Below are positions 52,611-60,962 of a stretch of DNA of 64,000 nt, one piece after another. The translations under genes and the position numbers were made by a program. The notes below the pieces were generated by a model that searched no databases, had not been told where the DNA came from, and saw only the letters and a list, made by a program, of their open reading frames with translations. The stretch lies in NCBI GenBank assembly GCA_028712075.1, contig JAQTQX010000017.1:1-64000 (forward strand), read 5' to 3'. Source of the stretch: Desulfuromonadaceae bacterium. Lineage in GTDB: Bacteria > Desulfobacterota > Desulfuromonadia > Geobacterales > Pseudopelobacteraceae. Position 1 is the first letter of the stretch. Every line of letters begins with the position of its first letter.

Positions 52611-52648
52611 AAAGAAGCACCTGCAGTCAAGCCTGCAGGTGCTTCTTT
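52611..52648. terminator. Bidirectional terminator, cytochrome gene / NtrC-like gene
   Basis: AAAGAAGCACCTGCAG, TCAAGC loop, then CTGCAGGTGCTTCTTT: a 16-bp perfect stem between two convergent genes. Confidence 0.9.
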
Positions 52649-52691
52649 GTAAGAGCTCTGTTGGTTTCAAAATGAAAATTCAGCCGTGAAA

Positions 52692-54068
52692 TCAGCTTCG
52701 GTAGAACATTTTTCGGTTGACTTTGAGCAATTCAGCCGCTTTTGATTTATTGCCGCCACAGCGCTCCAATGTAATATCAAGCACTTGATTTGTTATCGCC
52801 TCCAGTGACACGTCACCAACACAAAAATCAAGGCTGTAAGATATGTGCCCGACTGTCGATGTAACGATATCCGAGTGAGGTTTACCACCATCCGCCTGGT
52901 AAATGGAGAGATGTTCCGGCATGATCAGTTCACTGTCAGTCACAATGGCTGCGCGCTCCAGGCAGTTGCGCAGTTCACGGACGTTGCCGGGCCAGTCGTA
53001 TGCCATTAAAACTTCCATGGCCTTCTGTGAAAATCCGAGAAGCTTTTTCCCCTGGTGGTTGCGCATCAGATTGAGAAAATGCTCGGTGAGAAAAGGGATG
53101 TCTTCCCGCCGGTCTCTGAGCGGTGGGAGAGTTATAGGAAAAACATTAATCCGGTGATACAAATCATTTCGGAAGTTCCCGGCCTTTACCAACTCCCCCA
53201 AATTACAGTTTGTGGCAACAATCACCCGGCATTCTACCTGAACAGGTGTATTTGAACCGACTTTTTCAAACACCCTCTCTTCCAGCACCCGCAACAATTT
53301 TGCCTGCAGCGCCAGCGGCATATCACCAATCTCGTCCAGCAGAATAGTGCCGCCTCGAGCCACGCTGAACTTCCCCTCCCGTTCACGGTCTGCCCCGGTA
53401 AATGCACCCCGTACATGGCCGAAAAGCTCACTTTCCAGCAAAGCATCAGGGATTGCGGCACAGTTTACCGCAACGAATTCCGTTGGCAAACCACCCGTTG
53501 CAGAATGAATGGCACGAGAAAGCACCTCTTTGCCGCACCCGCTCTCACCATAAATGGTTACGGTTGTGCGGGGAGACTCAGCAACCCTGGCAGCGAGTTC
53601 CAGTGTCTTTCGCATCTTGTCACTCGTAGTGATAAAACTTTGAAAGCTAAACTTCTCCCGCAGATGATCTTTTATGCTGTCGTTTTCGTTTCGAAGGCGC
53701 TGGTACTCAAGAGCTCGCCGCAATGTGAAGCGTAACTCTTCAGGATCGCACTGTTTTTCAACATAATCGAAGGCGCCACAGCGTATCGCCTGTACTGCGT
53801 TGGTAATGCTGCTGTGAGCCGTAAGGACAATAAAAGGAATTTCCGGATAGCTTTCGTGGACCTGTTCCAGAAAAGTTTTACCGCTAACGGTAGGCAAGAT
53901 CAAGTCGGAAAGGATTAAATCAACCGGTTGCCGCTCGATGACTGCCATGGCCTCAATCGCATCTGCGGCCATCAGTGGAACGAAACCAGCACTTCTCAGT
54001 TGCTGCTCCAGACTTGAGCGCGAACTGGCCTGATCATCAACGGCAAGTATTGTGGCGGGTGTATGCAT
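52692..54068 (-). CDS. NtrC-family sigma-54 response regulator
   Basis: A 458-residue two-component regulator. Receiver domain: ILAVDDQASSR, phospho-acceptor Asp in VDLILSDLILP near residue 55, Lys in YVEKQ. AAA+ domain: Walker A GESGCGKE, sigma-54 loop GAFTGAD, Walker B GGTILLDEIGD. The C-terminal Fis-type HTH is GGNKSKAAELLKVNRKMFYRS; the protein stops soon after, a few residues shorter than usual. No partner kinase is visible. The adjacent, convergent cytochrome gene has a sigma-54 promoter, making it a plausible but unproven target. Confidence 0.93.
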   Translation of the reverse strand: MHTPATILAVDDQASSRSSLEQQLRSAGFVPLMAADAIEAMAVIERQPVDLILSDLILPTVSGKTFLEQVHESYPEIPFIVLTAHSSITNAVQAIRCGAFDYVEKQCDPEELRFTLRRALEYQRLRNENDSIKDHLREKFSFQSFITTSDKMRKTLELAARVAESPRTTVTIYGESGCGKEVLSRAIHSATGGLPTEFVAVNCAAIPDALLESELFGHVRGAFTGADREREGKFSVARGGTILLDEIGDMPLALQAKLLRVLEERVFEKVGSNTPVQVECRVIVATNCNLGELVKAGNFRNDLYHRINVFPITLPPLRDRREDIPFLTEHFLNLMRNHQGKKLLGFSQKAMEVLMAYDWPGNVRELRNCLERAAIVTDSELIMPEHLSIYQADGGKPHSDIVTSTVGHISYSLDFCVGDVSLEAITNQVLDITLERCGGNKSKAAELLKVNRKMFYRS

Positions 54069-54233
54069 AAGCTCTCACGTACGGCTGAAAATGGTATCTT
54101 TTCCAGAGGAACTGTCCGTGATACTTATATTTTTACGGTCCTCAAGTAAACAACTATTTTTAACATTAATGTCAGCCAGTGTAGCTAATCTGCAGCAGTT
54201 AGCCTAATTGTAGGCGGTTCCGATACGAATTAT

Positions 54234-54263
54234 CGGTGCGTTGCCGTTGTCACGGCAACGCAC
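54234..54263. terminator. Strong hairpin across the GDSL gene stop
   Basis: GGTGCGTTGCCGT, TGTC, ACGGCAACGCACC: a 13-bp stem with a short loop, overlapping the stop codon at 54250-54252. On the plus strand it is followed by GCTCTTTTT; on the minus strand there is no T-run. It may serve as a 3'-end stabiliser or weak terminator. Confidence 0.5.
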
Positions 54264-54885
54264 CGCTCTTTTTCAGAAGTTTTGCCAAAGCTTCGGCAAA
54301 CTTTCGGTACCCTGCGGCATTAGGATGTATATGATCTGATTTTAAATTTCTTGTGCCCAATATCTGGGGAAGAATTTTCAACTCAATCGGGATGTGGAAT
54401 TCCTTGGCAAGCTCTTCATAGAGTGGTGGTGGTTTCAATGAAAGGTCAGGTACAGGGACGGCTACCAACAGTACCGGAACGCCACTTTCGGCTGCTATTC
54501 GTATCATAACCCGAAGATTGTCGGCAATGACCTGCGGGCTCTGGTGAGCAAGCAAGTCATTGCCCCCATGGCAGAGAATCAAAAGAGCAGGATGCTCCCG
54601 CTCAAGCAGTTCCGGTAGCCGCTGTGCACCGACAACAGAAATCTCGCCCGGCACCCCGGCATTGACTATTTTTCGCCCGGTCAGACGCATCAGCACCGCC
54701 GGGTAGCTCTCGAACTCACCAGCACCAGTACCAAATGTAAGGCTGTCGCCAAATGCCAGGATTGTCGCATCAGCCGCCAGCGGTGTTAGCTGAGGTATTT
54801 TGCTGCACGCAGTACAAAGTATCAAAACAGCAAACAGCAGCCCCGTTAAAAAACTGGCATTTTTGGCACTCATCATCCGCCCCAT
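54250..54885 (-). CDS. GDSL/SGNH-family esterase lipoprotein (TesA-like)
   Basis: A 211-residue SGNH hydrolase. The lipoprotein signal (LLFAVLILCTAC) places it in the cell envelope. Block I is ILAFGDSLTFGTGAG with the Ser nucleophile, block III CHGGNDLL (Gly/Asn oxyanion), and block V SDHIHPNAAGYRKFAEAL with the Asp-x-x-His pair. All four blocks of a TesA-type arylesterase/lysophospholipase are present. Start may be ATG 54885 or one of two ATGs 9-12 bases downstream, which have GGGGCGG before them. Confidence 0.88.
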   Translation of the reverse strand: MGRMMSAKNASFLTGLLFAVLILCTACSKIPQLTPLAADATILAFGDSLTFGTGAGEFESYPAVLMRLTGRKIVNAGVPGEISVVGAQRLPELLEREHPALLILCHGGNDLLAHQSPQVIADNLRVMIRIAAESGVPVLLVAVPVPDLSLKPPPLYEELAKEFHIPIELKILPQILGTRNLKSDHIHPNAAGYRKFAEALAKLLKKSGALP

Positions 54886-54949
54886 CTATCAAAGAAAGAA
54901 ATTGCACCTATTGGATTCAAGTTAAGTGACTAATTCATATCCCTGATTA

Positions 54950-54978
54950 TACACATAACCTGCGGTCCGCAATATAAT
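54950..54978 (+). promoter_or_regulatory. Candidate promoter of ovoA
   Basis: TATAAT at 54973-54978 with TACACA (4/6 to TTGACA) 17 bases upstream. Start of transcription would be about 20 bases before the GTG at 55004 and ~130 before the ATG at 55115. Confidence 0.45.
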
Positions 54979-55003
54979 TCAAACCTATTGATCTCAAATA
55001 GAA

Positions 55004-57223
55004 GTGGAACAGCATCATAAATATGCTATCCTGACGGGCATAATATACTATTTCGATGTGAAACCGGATATGAATTACTACTCTGAGAATCGGATAGAAT
55101 GGATATCAGAAAATATGAAACAGCGCTCGGCAAAAATAATACTATTGGATGCAGGGGATCCTGAACAAAAACGAAACGAAATTCTCGACTATTTTCACCA
55201 GACATTTGACATTGAAGAAAAGCTCTATGACACCCTCAAATATGATAACACATACTACCTGCGGGCCGACCGCTTGCGGCATCCCCTGATCTTCTATTTC
55301 GGACACACAGCAACCTTTTTCATCAATAAGCTGACCATTGCCCGGGTCATTGAACAGCGCATAAATCCTAAGTACGAGTCAATGTTTGCCGTGGGTGTTG
55401 ACGAGATGTCATGGGACGATCTTGACGAACGGCATTATGACTGGCCGAATCGCCAGCAGGTGAAGGCATACCGTGACGAGGTTCGTGAGCTGATGGGAGG
55501 GGTGATCCGGGAGCTGCCACTCTCCCTGCCCATTACCTGGGAATCCCCCTGGTGGGCGATCATGATGGGAATCGAACATCAACGGATCCATCTGGAAACC
55601 TCATCAGTGCTGATACGCCAGCTTCCCATTGACCAAGTGGTGCAGCTGCCGTACTGGGAGATCTGCCGTGAAGCAGGAGAACCGCCGACCAACCGGCTGC
55701 TGCCGGTGGCTGGTGGAAAGGTGGTGCTGGGTAAAGCTAGGAATCACCCGCTCTATGGCTGGGACAATGAGTATGGTGTTCATGAGGCAGAGGTTACCGG
55801 GTTCAAGGCTGCTGAATACCTGGTATCCAACCGTGAATTCCTGGCGTTTGTCGAAGCTGGTGGCTATGGTGAGCGCCAGTGGTGGACCGAGGAAGGATGG
55901 CAATGGCGCGAGTTCAGGCAGGCGGAGTATCCATTGTTCTGGATCAGGGACGGCAACAACTGGCAACTGCGCACCATGGCGTCATTGATCGATCTCCCGT
56001 GGAACTGGCCGGTGGAGGTCAATTACCTTGAGGCCAAGGCTTTCTGCAACTGGAAGTCTTCGATAACCGGTCAGGCGATCCGGCTCCCGACTGAAGACGA
56101 GTGGAACCGTTTGCGCGACCTCTGTGCCATTCAGGATCAGCCGTACTGGCAACAGACACCGGGTAATATCAATCTGGAATGGTGGGCATCATCCTGCCCG
56201 ATAGATCGCTTCAAAGCCGGCGATTTTTATGACGTATTAGGGAATGTCTGGCAGTGGACCGAAACCCCGATCTATCCCTTTCATGGCTTTGAGATACATC
56301 CCTGGTACGACGACTTCTCTACTCCAACTTTTGATACTCGGCACAATCTAATCAAGGGTGGCTCGTGGATCTCCACCGGAAATGAGGCCACGCGGGACTC
56401 GCGCTATGCCTTCCGACGCCATTTTTTCCAGTATGCCGGGTTCCGTTACATCGAGAGCATGGCACCAATCGAGATTCATCAAGACCAGTACGAAAACGAT
56501 ATCCTTGCGGCTCAGTACTGTGACGCCCACTATGGTCCAGAGCATTTCGGCGTTCCCAATTTCTTGGTAGCGGTTGCCGGTATCTGCCTGGAACTGATGG
56601 ACGATCGCCCCAAGAGGCATGCCCTTGACTTGGGATGCGCGGTGGGACGGAGCTCCTTCGAACTCGCCAGGGGCGGTTTCAGTCGGGTTACCGGTCTCGA
56701 TTATTCCACCCGTTTTTTCCGTCTTGCCGCAAGAATGCAAGAGGAAGGATATCTGCGCTATGCCCTCCCCGAAGAAGGGGAAATCGTCTCATATCACGAA
56801 ACAGAACTTGCGGCATTGGGGTTGGCGGGAAGCCGCGAGCGGGTCGATTTTTATCAGGCCGATGCCTGCAACCTGCCGGAAAAGTTCACCGGCTATGACC
56901 TCGTACTTGCGGCCAACCTGATCGATCGCGTCTATTCACCGCGCTCGTTCCTCTGCACCATCCATGAACGACTCAACCCTGGTGGGGTTCTGGTGATCAC
57001 CTCCCCCTATACGTGGCTGAAGGAGTATACGAAAAAGGAGGAGTGGCTGGGTGGCTATCGTGATAGCGGTGAACCGGTCTGGTCCCTGGATGGTCTGAAA
57101 GAGGCTTTGTCGCCTCATTTCCGCCTGCTCGGAGAACCACGCGATGTGCCATTTGTCATCAGAGAAACCCGGCACAAGTACCAGCACAGCACTGCAGAAC
57201 TTACGGTTTGGCAGTTCAGGTAA
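55004..57223 (+). CDS. ovoA: 5-histidylcysteine sulfoxide synthase / SAM methyltransferase (OvoA)
   Basis: Up to 739 residues. Ovothiol-type enzyme: an N-terminal DinB-like domain with iron ligands (HPLIFYFGHTATFFINK and GIEHQRIHLETS), a formylglycine-generating/sulfatase-modifying core (WDNEYGVHEAEV, LPTEDEWNRL, YDVLGNVWQWTETP, IKGGSWIS), and a C-terminal methyltransferase (LDLGCAVGRSSFELARGG near residue 540). It joins Cys to His as the sulfoxide and methylates the product. GTG 55004 is the longest start with weak signals; MNYYSEN (55070) or MKQRSAK (55115) could be the true start, the last just before the conserved LDAGDPEQKR. The enzyme needs O2, odd for an anaerobe. Confidence 0.85.
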   Translation: MEQHHKYAILTGIIYYFDVKPDMNYYSENRIEWISENMKQRSAKIILLDAGDPEQKRNEILDYFHQTFDIEEKLYDTLKYDNTYYLRADRLRHPLIFYFGHTATFFINKLTIARVIEQRINPKYESMFAVGVDEMSWDDLDERHYDWPNRQQVKAYRDEVRELMGGVIRELPLSLPITWESPWWAIMMGIEHQRIHLETSSVLIRQLPIDQVVQLPYWEICREAGEPPTNRLLPVAGGKVVLGKARNHPLYGWDNEYGVHEAEVTGFKAAEYLVSNREFLAFVEAGGYGERQWWTEEGWQWREFRQAEYPLFWIRDGNNWQLRTMASLIDLPWNWPVEVNYLEAKAFCNWKSSITGQAIRLPTEDEWNRLRDLCAIQDQPYWQQTPGNINLEWWASSCPIDRFKAGDFYDVLGNVWQWTETPIYPFHGFEIHPWYDDFSTPTFDTRHNLIKGGSWISTGNEATRDSRYAFRRHFFQYAGFRYIESMAPIEIHQDQYENDILAAQYCDAHYGPEHFGVPNFLVAVAGICLELMDDRPKRHALDLGCAVGRSSFELARGGFSRVTGLDYSTRFFRLAARMQEEGYLRYALPEEGEIVSYHETELAALGLAGSRERVDFYQADACNLPEKFTGYDLVLAANLIDRVYSPRSFLCTIHERLNPGGVLVITSPYTWLKEYTKKEEWLGGYRDSGEPVWSLDGLKEALSPHFRLLGEPRDVPFVIRETRHKYQHSTAELTVWQFR

Positions 57224-57400
57224 GTGGCTGGATACCCGATTGCCGTGCAACGATAAAGAGATCAACACTGACGAAATCATTTACCAGATACATGCCGAGC
57301 CGCTCGTACAACTTTCCCGAACCATAGCATACATTCCAAAACGTACGATCAAAGCTCAAGGTCACCTGGGCCTTGAGACGGCCCTCTAGCCGCTTGGTTA
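57216..57400 (-). pseudogene. Possible C-terminal remnant of a YceI-family protein
   Basis: Minus-strand frame overlapping the ovoA stop by a few bases. Its C-terminal half, LSFDRTFWNVCYGSGKLYE followed by RLGMYLVNDFVSVDLFIVAR, resembles the last third of YceI-type lipocalin-like proteins (a conserved DR..W.V.YGSG...LG..LVND). Nothing upstream supplies the N-terminal two-thirds and no ribosome-binding site is seen, so it is best taken as a decayed fragment. The match is from memory of the family. Confidence 0.35.
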
Positions 57401-57574
57401 AGACGCCATGCCAGAACTGTCCAAAGTTGGCAGTTAACACGCGCATATTCACGGATATCGATTATTATACGTATCAAGCAGCCAACCTCCCAATCAGCAC
57501 AACTCATTCCGCGATATTTTAAGACTGTTTTTGTCTTTAACTGTGATATACTGACGCAAAAGGAAGAAACGCTA

Positions 57575-58192
57575 ATGTGGAAGATTAATCTGCATTCCCG
57601 GCTGTTCACAGTCCTGTTGATGCTGCTTGCTCCGGTTGCCGCCACTGCATCCGGAACAGCGTACGAAAAAGCAACCTTTGCCGGCGGATGTTTCTGGTGC
57701 ATGGAGCGCCCATTTGACGGGCTCCCCGGCGTTATTTCGGTGACTTCCGGATATGCGGGAGGAGAGACGAATAACCCAACCTACGAGGAGGTTTCAGCCG
57801 GTGGGACTGGCCATGCAGAGTCAGTTCAGATAGTTTTTGACCCCTCCAGAATCAGCTACGAAAAATTGCTCACCGTGTACTGGCACAATATTGATCCGAC
57901 GGTGAAGGACCGCCAGTTCTGCGACAGCGGCCACCAGTACCGGAGCGCCATTTTTTACCACTCGGAAGAGCAGCGCCGTCGTGCCGTTCAGTCGAAAGAG
58001 GCCCTTGAAAAAAGCAAGCCGTTCCGTGCATCGATCGTTACTGAAGTCACGCCGGCCGGTGCGTTTTATCCTGCAGAGGAGTACCATCAGCATTATTATA
58101 AAAAAAACCCGCTCCGGTACGCTTTCTATCGTAGAAGTTGCGGCAGGGATCAGCGACTGAAAGATTTGTGGGGCAAAGAAGCGGGACACTGA
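57575..58192 (+). CDS. msrA: Peptide-methionine (S)-S-oxide reductase, exported
   Basis: A 205-residue MsrA with a signal peptide (LFTVLLMLLAPVAATASG). The active site is ATFAGGCFWCMERPFDGLPGV, with the nucleophilic Cys in GCFWC; VWYHNIDPT-like YWHNIDPTVKDRQFCDSGHQYRSAIF and EEYHQHYY complete the family pattern. It reduces methionine-S-sulfoxide, here in the periplasm. AAGGAAG precedes the ATG. 18 bases before msrB, so the pair is co-transcribed. Confidence 0.95.
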   Translation: MWKINLHSRLFTVLLMLLAPVAATASGTAYEKATFAGGCFWCMERPFDGLPGVISVTSGYAGGETNNPTYEEVSAGGTGHAESVQIVFDPSRISYEKLLTVYWHNIDPTVKDRQFCDSGHQYRSAIFYHSEEQRRRAVQSKEALEKSKPFRASIVTEVTPAGAFYPAEEYHQHYYKKNPLRYAFYRRSCGRDQRLKDLWGKEAGH

Positions 58193-58210
58193 GAGTGAAA
58201 GGAGACAGCC

Positions 58211-58765
58211 ATGATCTCACGCAGACTCTTTATTCTGGGCGGATTGAGCACCGTTATTCTCGCCTGTAACGCCAATGGGACACGTTCTGCGACAGTGTCC
58301 GGGTCCATACCGGCACCGCAGGGGCCGATCCGTCTTTATTCAGCAGCAAAAAAAGGATTCATCATGAGCGGAAAAGTGATTAAAACCAACACCGAATGGC
58401 GTGCGCAATTGACTCCCGAACAGTATAACGTAACCAGGGAAGAAGGTACCGAGGCGCCATTTAGCGGCGAATTGACCAACGACCACGAAAAAGGTATTTA
58501 CCGGTGTGTCTGCTGCAGCAACGACCTGTTCAGCTCGGAGCACAAGTTTGAATCCGGCACCGGCTGGCCAAGCTTCTGGCAGCCAATAGCGCCAGAGAAT
58601 GTCACCAACCGTGAGGATAACACACTGTTTATGCGGCGGACAGAAGTGCTCTGCAGCCGCTGTGATGCCCATCTGGGCCATGTGTTCAATGATGGCCCCC
58701 GGCCGACAGGTCTCCGTTACTGCATGAATTCGGTTGCCATGACATTCGAGAAACAGAGAATCTGA
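58211..58765 (+). CDS. msrB: Peptide-methionine (R)-S-oxide reductase, exported
   Basis: A 184-residue MsrB. The N-terminus SRRLFILGGLSTVILAC has a twin-arginine and a lipobox-like end. Zinc-binding pairs are CVCCSN and CSRCDAH; the catalytic Cys is in LRYCMNSVAM near residue 171, and the substrate pocket has GTGWPSFW and GHVFNDG. It reduces methionine-R-sulfoxide. A second in-frame ATG (MSGKVIKTN, 58364) would give a cytoplasmic form of the canonical length. Confidence 0.95.
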   Translation: MISRRLFILGGLSTVILACNANGTRSATVSGSIPAPQGPIRLYSAAKKGFIMSGKVIKTNTEWRAQLTPEQYNVTREEGTEAPFSGELTNDHEKGIYRCVCCSNDLFSSEHKFESGTGWPSFWQPIAPENVTNREDNTLFMRRTEVLCSRCDAHLGHVFNDGPRPTGLRYCMNSVAMTFEKQRI

Positions 58766-58781
58766 CTTAGCGCGAAGATTT

Positions 58782-59032
58782 ATGGCACTGCAAGGAAGCA
58801 TCCTCGGTTACGTGGTGCATGGCATGCAAGGATTTGATTATAAACCTGCCCGAACGGACCTGAATATCCCGGAAGAATTTACCGTGGAAGCCATGGCTGC
58901 TACCGGTTTTCCCGGCAACATGGAACTACTGCCGGATCGGCTCCAGAATCGAGAATTCCCCAGTGACCGGAGACCGTTGGAGCGGGGTGTTTACGAGGGG
59001 TGTTTACGAGGGCTGTTTACGAGGGCTGTTTC
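58782..59032 (+). pseudogene. C-terminal fragment of a nitroreductase-family protein
   Basis: Frame beginning MALQGSILGYVVHGMQGFDY and continuing ARTDLNIPEEFTVEAMAATG with NREFPSDRRPLE. This is the last ~75 residues of a flavin-dependent nitroreductase; the Met is internal to the parent protein. The FMN-binding N-terminal two-thirds is missing, so the product would be inactive. Three 13-base tandem repeats (58988-59035) disrupt its end and shift the frame. Its 3' part overlaps the end of the minus-strand lipoprotein gene. Confidence 0.6.
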
Positions 59033-59035
59033 ACG
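58988..59035. repeat. Tandem repeat, 13-bp unit
   Basis: TGTTTACGAGGG(G/C) begins at 58988, 59001 and 59014, with a partial fourth unit at 59027. The period of 13 shifts the reading frame each time, marking slippage at the end of the nitroreductase fragment. Confidence 0.85.
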
Positions 59036-59056
59036 CGTTGAACTCTTGTTGCGTCA

Positions 59057-59557
59057 CTATTTATCAAGCTCCAGATCAAGCTTTTTTATCCGCTCAAGGT
59101 TCTGACGCAATTTTTCGATGTCATGGTTTAAGGACATATTTTGTTCGTGCAACTTTGTCAGTTGACCTGCCTTGCCGTACAGCTGCCGCATTTCTGACAG
59201 ATGGGAAACAAGCGGAGCAGCCTGCCGGGCCCAGAGTGTGTCAGGATATTCGCGAACAAGACGTTCAACAAGCGCTTGTGATTCGACTACTCCTTTTTCA
59301 CCACCATCACTCAGCCGTAAAATGGCTAATCTGAAAAGCGCCTCTTCGGTCAGGCCGGGCAAAGAGGGGGCCACGATCACCTGCTCAAAAACGGTACGTG
59401 CCTGCTTCTCTTTTCCCGTTCTCAACAGCGTAAGTGCTTCAGCAAATTCCTTTTCCTGAATCCATGGTACGCGTGTTACTACCGCAGGCGAGGAACAGGC
59501 TGACAGTAACAAGATGCAGGCCCAGAAGCCTATCTGTCCAGCAGTTCGATACATCAT
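59057..59557 (-). CDS. Lipoprotein with TPR-like repeats and coiled coil
   Basis: A 166-residue protein with a lipobox (FWACILLLSACSS). Helical repeats EFAEALTLLRTGKEKQARTVFEQV and EEALFRLAILRL resemble TPRs. The C-terminus (KLHEQNMSLNHDIEKLRQNLERIKKLDLEL) is a coiled coil. Its ATG overlaps the stop of the GGDEF gene (ATGA), so the two are coupled. In such pairs the lipoprotein could sense or localise the envelope-facing part of the GGDEF protein; that is inference. Confidence 0.75.
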   Translation of the reverse strand: MMYRTAGQIGFWACILLLSACSSPAVVTRVPWIQEKEFAEALTLLRTGKEKQARTVFEQVIVAPSLPGLTEEALFRLAILRLSDGGEKGVVESQALVERLVREYPDTLWARQAAPLVSHLSEMRQLYGKAGQLTKLHEQNMSLNHDIEKLRQNLERIKKLDLELDK

Positions 59558-60867
59558 GCAGTGTGTTCTCCCATGACGATGATATAATTGCTTCCCTCTG
59601 TTTTTTTCACCTGTTCCTTCAACCGTGCCGCCGCTGTCGCAATCTCTGCGGCGGAGGCATAATCGCCTTTCGAGCAGACTAAAACAGAGATGGAAATGGA
59701 GATGAGAGGAAAAACACGGGGTACACCATAGCGGTCAATACCCTCAATAGCTCCCCGTGCATTATCTTCATCAGAATAAAAACGTGGGATAATCGCGTCA
59801 ACTTCGCTGATTATAGCTTGACATGCCATTTCGGCAAAAGCTCCGTTGATAATGACTACAAAATCATCCCCCCCGATGTGTCCGACAAAGGTATCAGGAT
59901 CGTTCAACCGCCGTGCCGCATCATAGATGACATGACCGACATCTTTAATTACCTCGCTCGCCTTGATATATCCATAACGATCATTGTAGGACTTGAAATT
60001 GTCCAGATCCAGGTAACAGAGTGCAAATGAGCTGCCGGCATCAATCCGGTGGTTGATTGCTCGCTCAATTGCAATGTTGCCGGGAAGGCGAGTCAGCGGA
60101 CTGGCATCAAGACTCATCTGCTCCAGATCCTTAAGGCGCATTCCCATCCGGGTGAAATCCTGAGCGAGTGAGCCGATTTCATCACCTGTCGGAATATCAT
60201 GCTCATACTCAAATTCACCCGCCGCAATACGATGAGTAGCCTTTTGCAATTTTCCGATTGACGATGCAAACGAATATACCAGTAAACCGGCAACTAAAAA
60301 TGAGACTGCAACACCGGCGCATGCAAATAGTATGGAACGTGAGACAATTGAGCTTTCTTTTTCGTCATATATTTTCAGTATGTGTATTAATGAATCCTGT
60401 TGATTATGTCTTACTTTCTCGATTGCCCCCTCAAGTTTTTTTGTGTGAACCTGTAACTCCTGTGACGAAATATTTTTCCCCCCAAATATTCGCTCACAGA
60501 GCTGGATATAATCTTCGTAATATGTTGCAAGAACAATGGTTCCTTCATCTTGAGAAATGGTCCGGAGTGTAACAAGTGCCGCTCGGAATTCCAGCGCGTT
60601 TTGCCTGAAAAGCTCCCGAAATTCGTCCTCCCCCAGAATCTGATACTTTCCTACGGCCCTCTTCTGGATAATGAGAGTTTCACGAAGAGCACTGATCGCA
60701 GACGCCGCTGATATGTTATTATGTGCAATCGCCTCCTCCACATGGTGCATTTCCTTTAGCCCGATGACGGCATTTGCCAGAGCCACGGTCATGCAGATAC
60801 CGCTTATTGCAAAACTGATGATCAGCTTTTGTATCATTGTGAACTTATAAACGGAGTGAAGTTTCAT
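59554..60867 (-). CDS. Membrane GGDEF protein with Hypr-type Ser signature (possible cyclic AMP-GMP synthase)
   Basis: A 437-residue protein: membrane helix ~12-35, a helical periplasmic sensor ~36-178, second helix ~180-200, HAMP ~201-255, and a GGDEF domain ~262-430. The catalytic loop reads GGDDF (332-336) with metal Asp in CYLDLDNFKSYND. The position that is Asp in diguanylate cyclases (GxxGD, PleD D344) is Ser here (YGYIKASEV, Ser304). In Geobacter GacA, this Asp-to-Ser change gives a hybrid promiscuous enzyme making 3',3'-cGAMP. No RxxD I-site is seen. ATG 60867; no overlap upstream. Confidence 0.85.
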   Translation of the reverse strand: MKLHSVYKFTMIQKLIISFAISGICMTVALANAVIGLKEMHHVEEAIAHNNISAASAISALRETLIIQKRAVGKYQILGEDEFRELFRQNALEFRAALVTLRTISQDEGTIVLATYYEDYIQLCERIFGGKNISSQELQVHTKKLEGAIEKVRHNQQDSLIHILKIYDEKESSIVSRSILFACAGVAVSFLVAGLLVYSFASSIGKLQKATHRIAAGEFEYEHDIPTGDEIGSLAQDFTRMGMRLKDLEQMSLDASPLTRLPGNIAIERAINHRIDAGSSFALCYLDLDNFKSYNDRYGYIKASEVIKDVGHVIYDAARRLNDPDTFVGHIGGDDFVVIINGAFAEMACQAIISEVDAIIPRFYSDEDNARGAIEGIDRYGVPRVFPLISISISVLVCSKGDYASAAEIATAAARLKEQVKKTEGSNYIIVMGEHTA

Positions 60868-60962
60868 TCATGTCATCCAAACGGTATTTATACATCATGT
60901 TCCTTATATCAGACTTTAGATAATTATCACCCTGCGCCGACTGATACAACAACATTTCCTGA

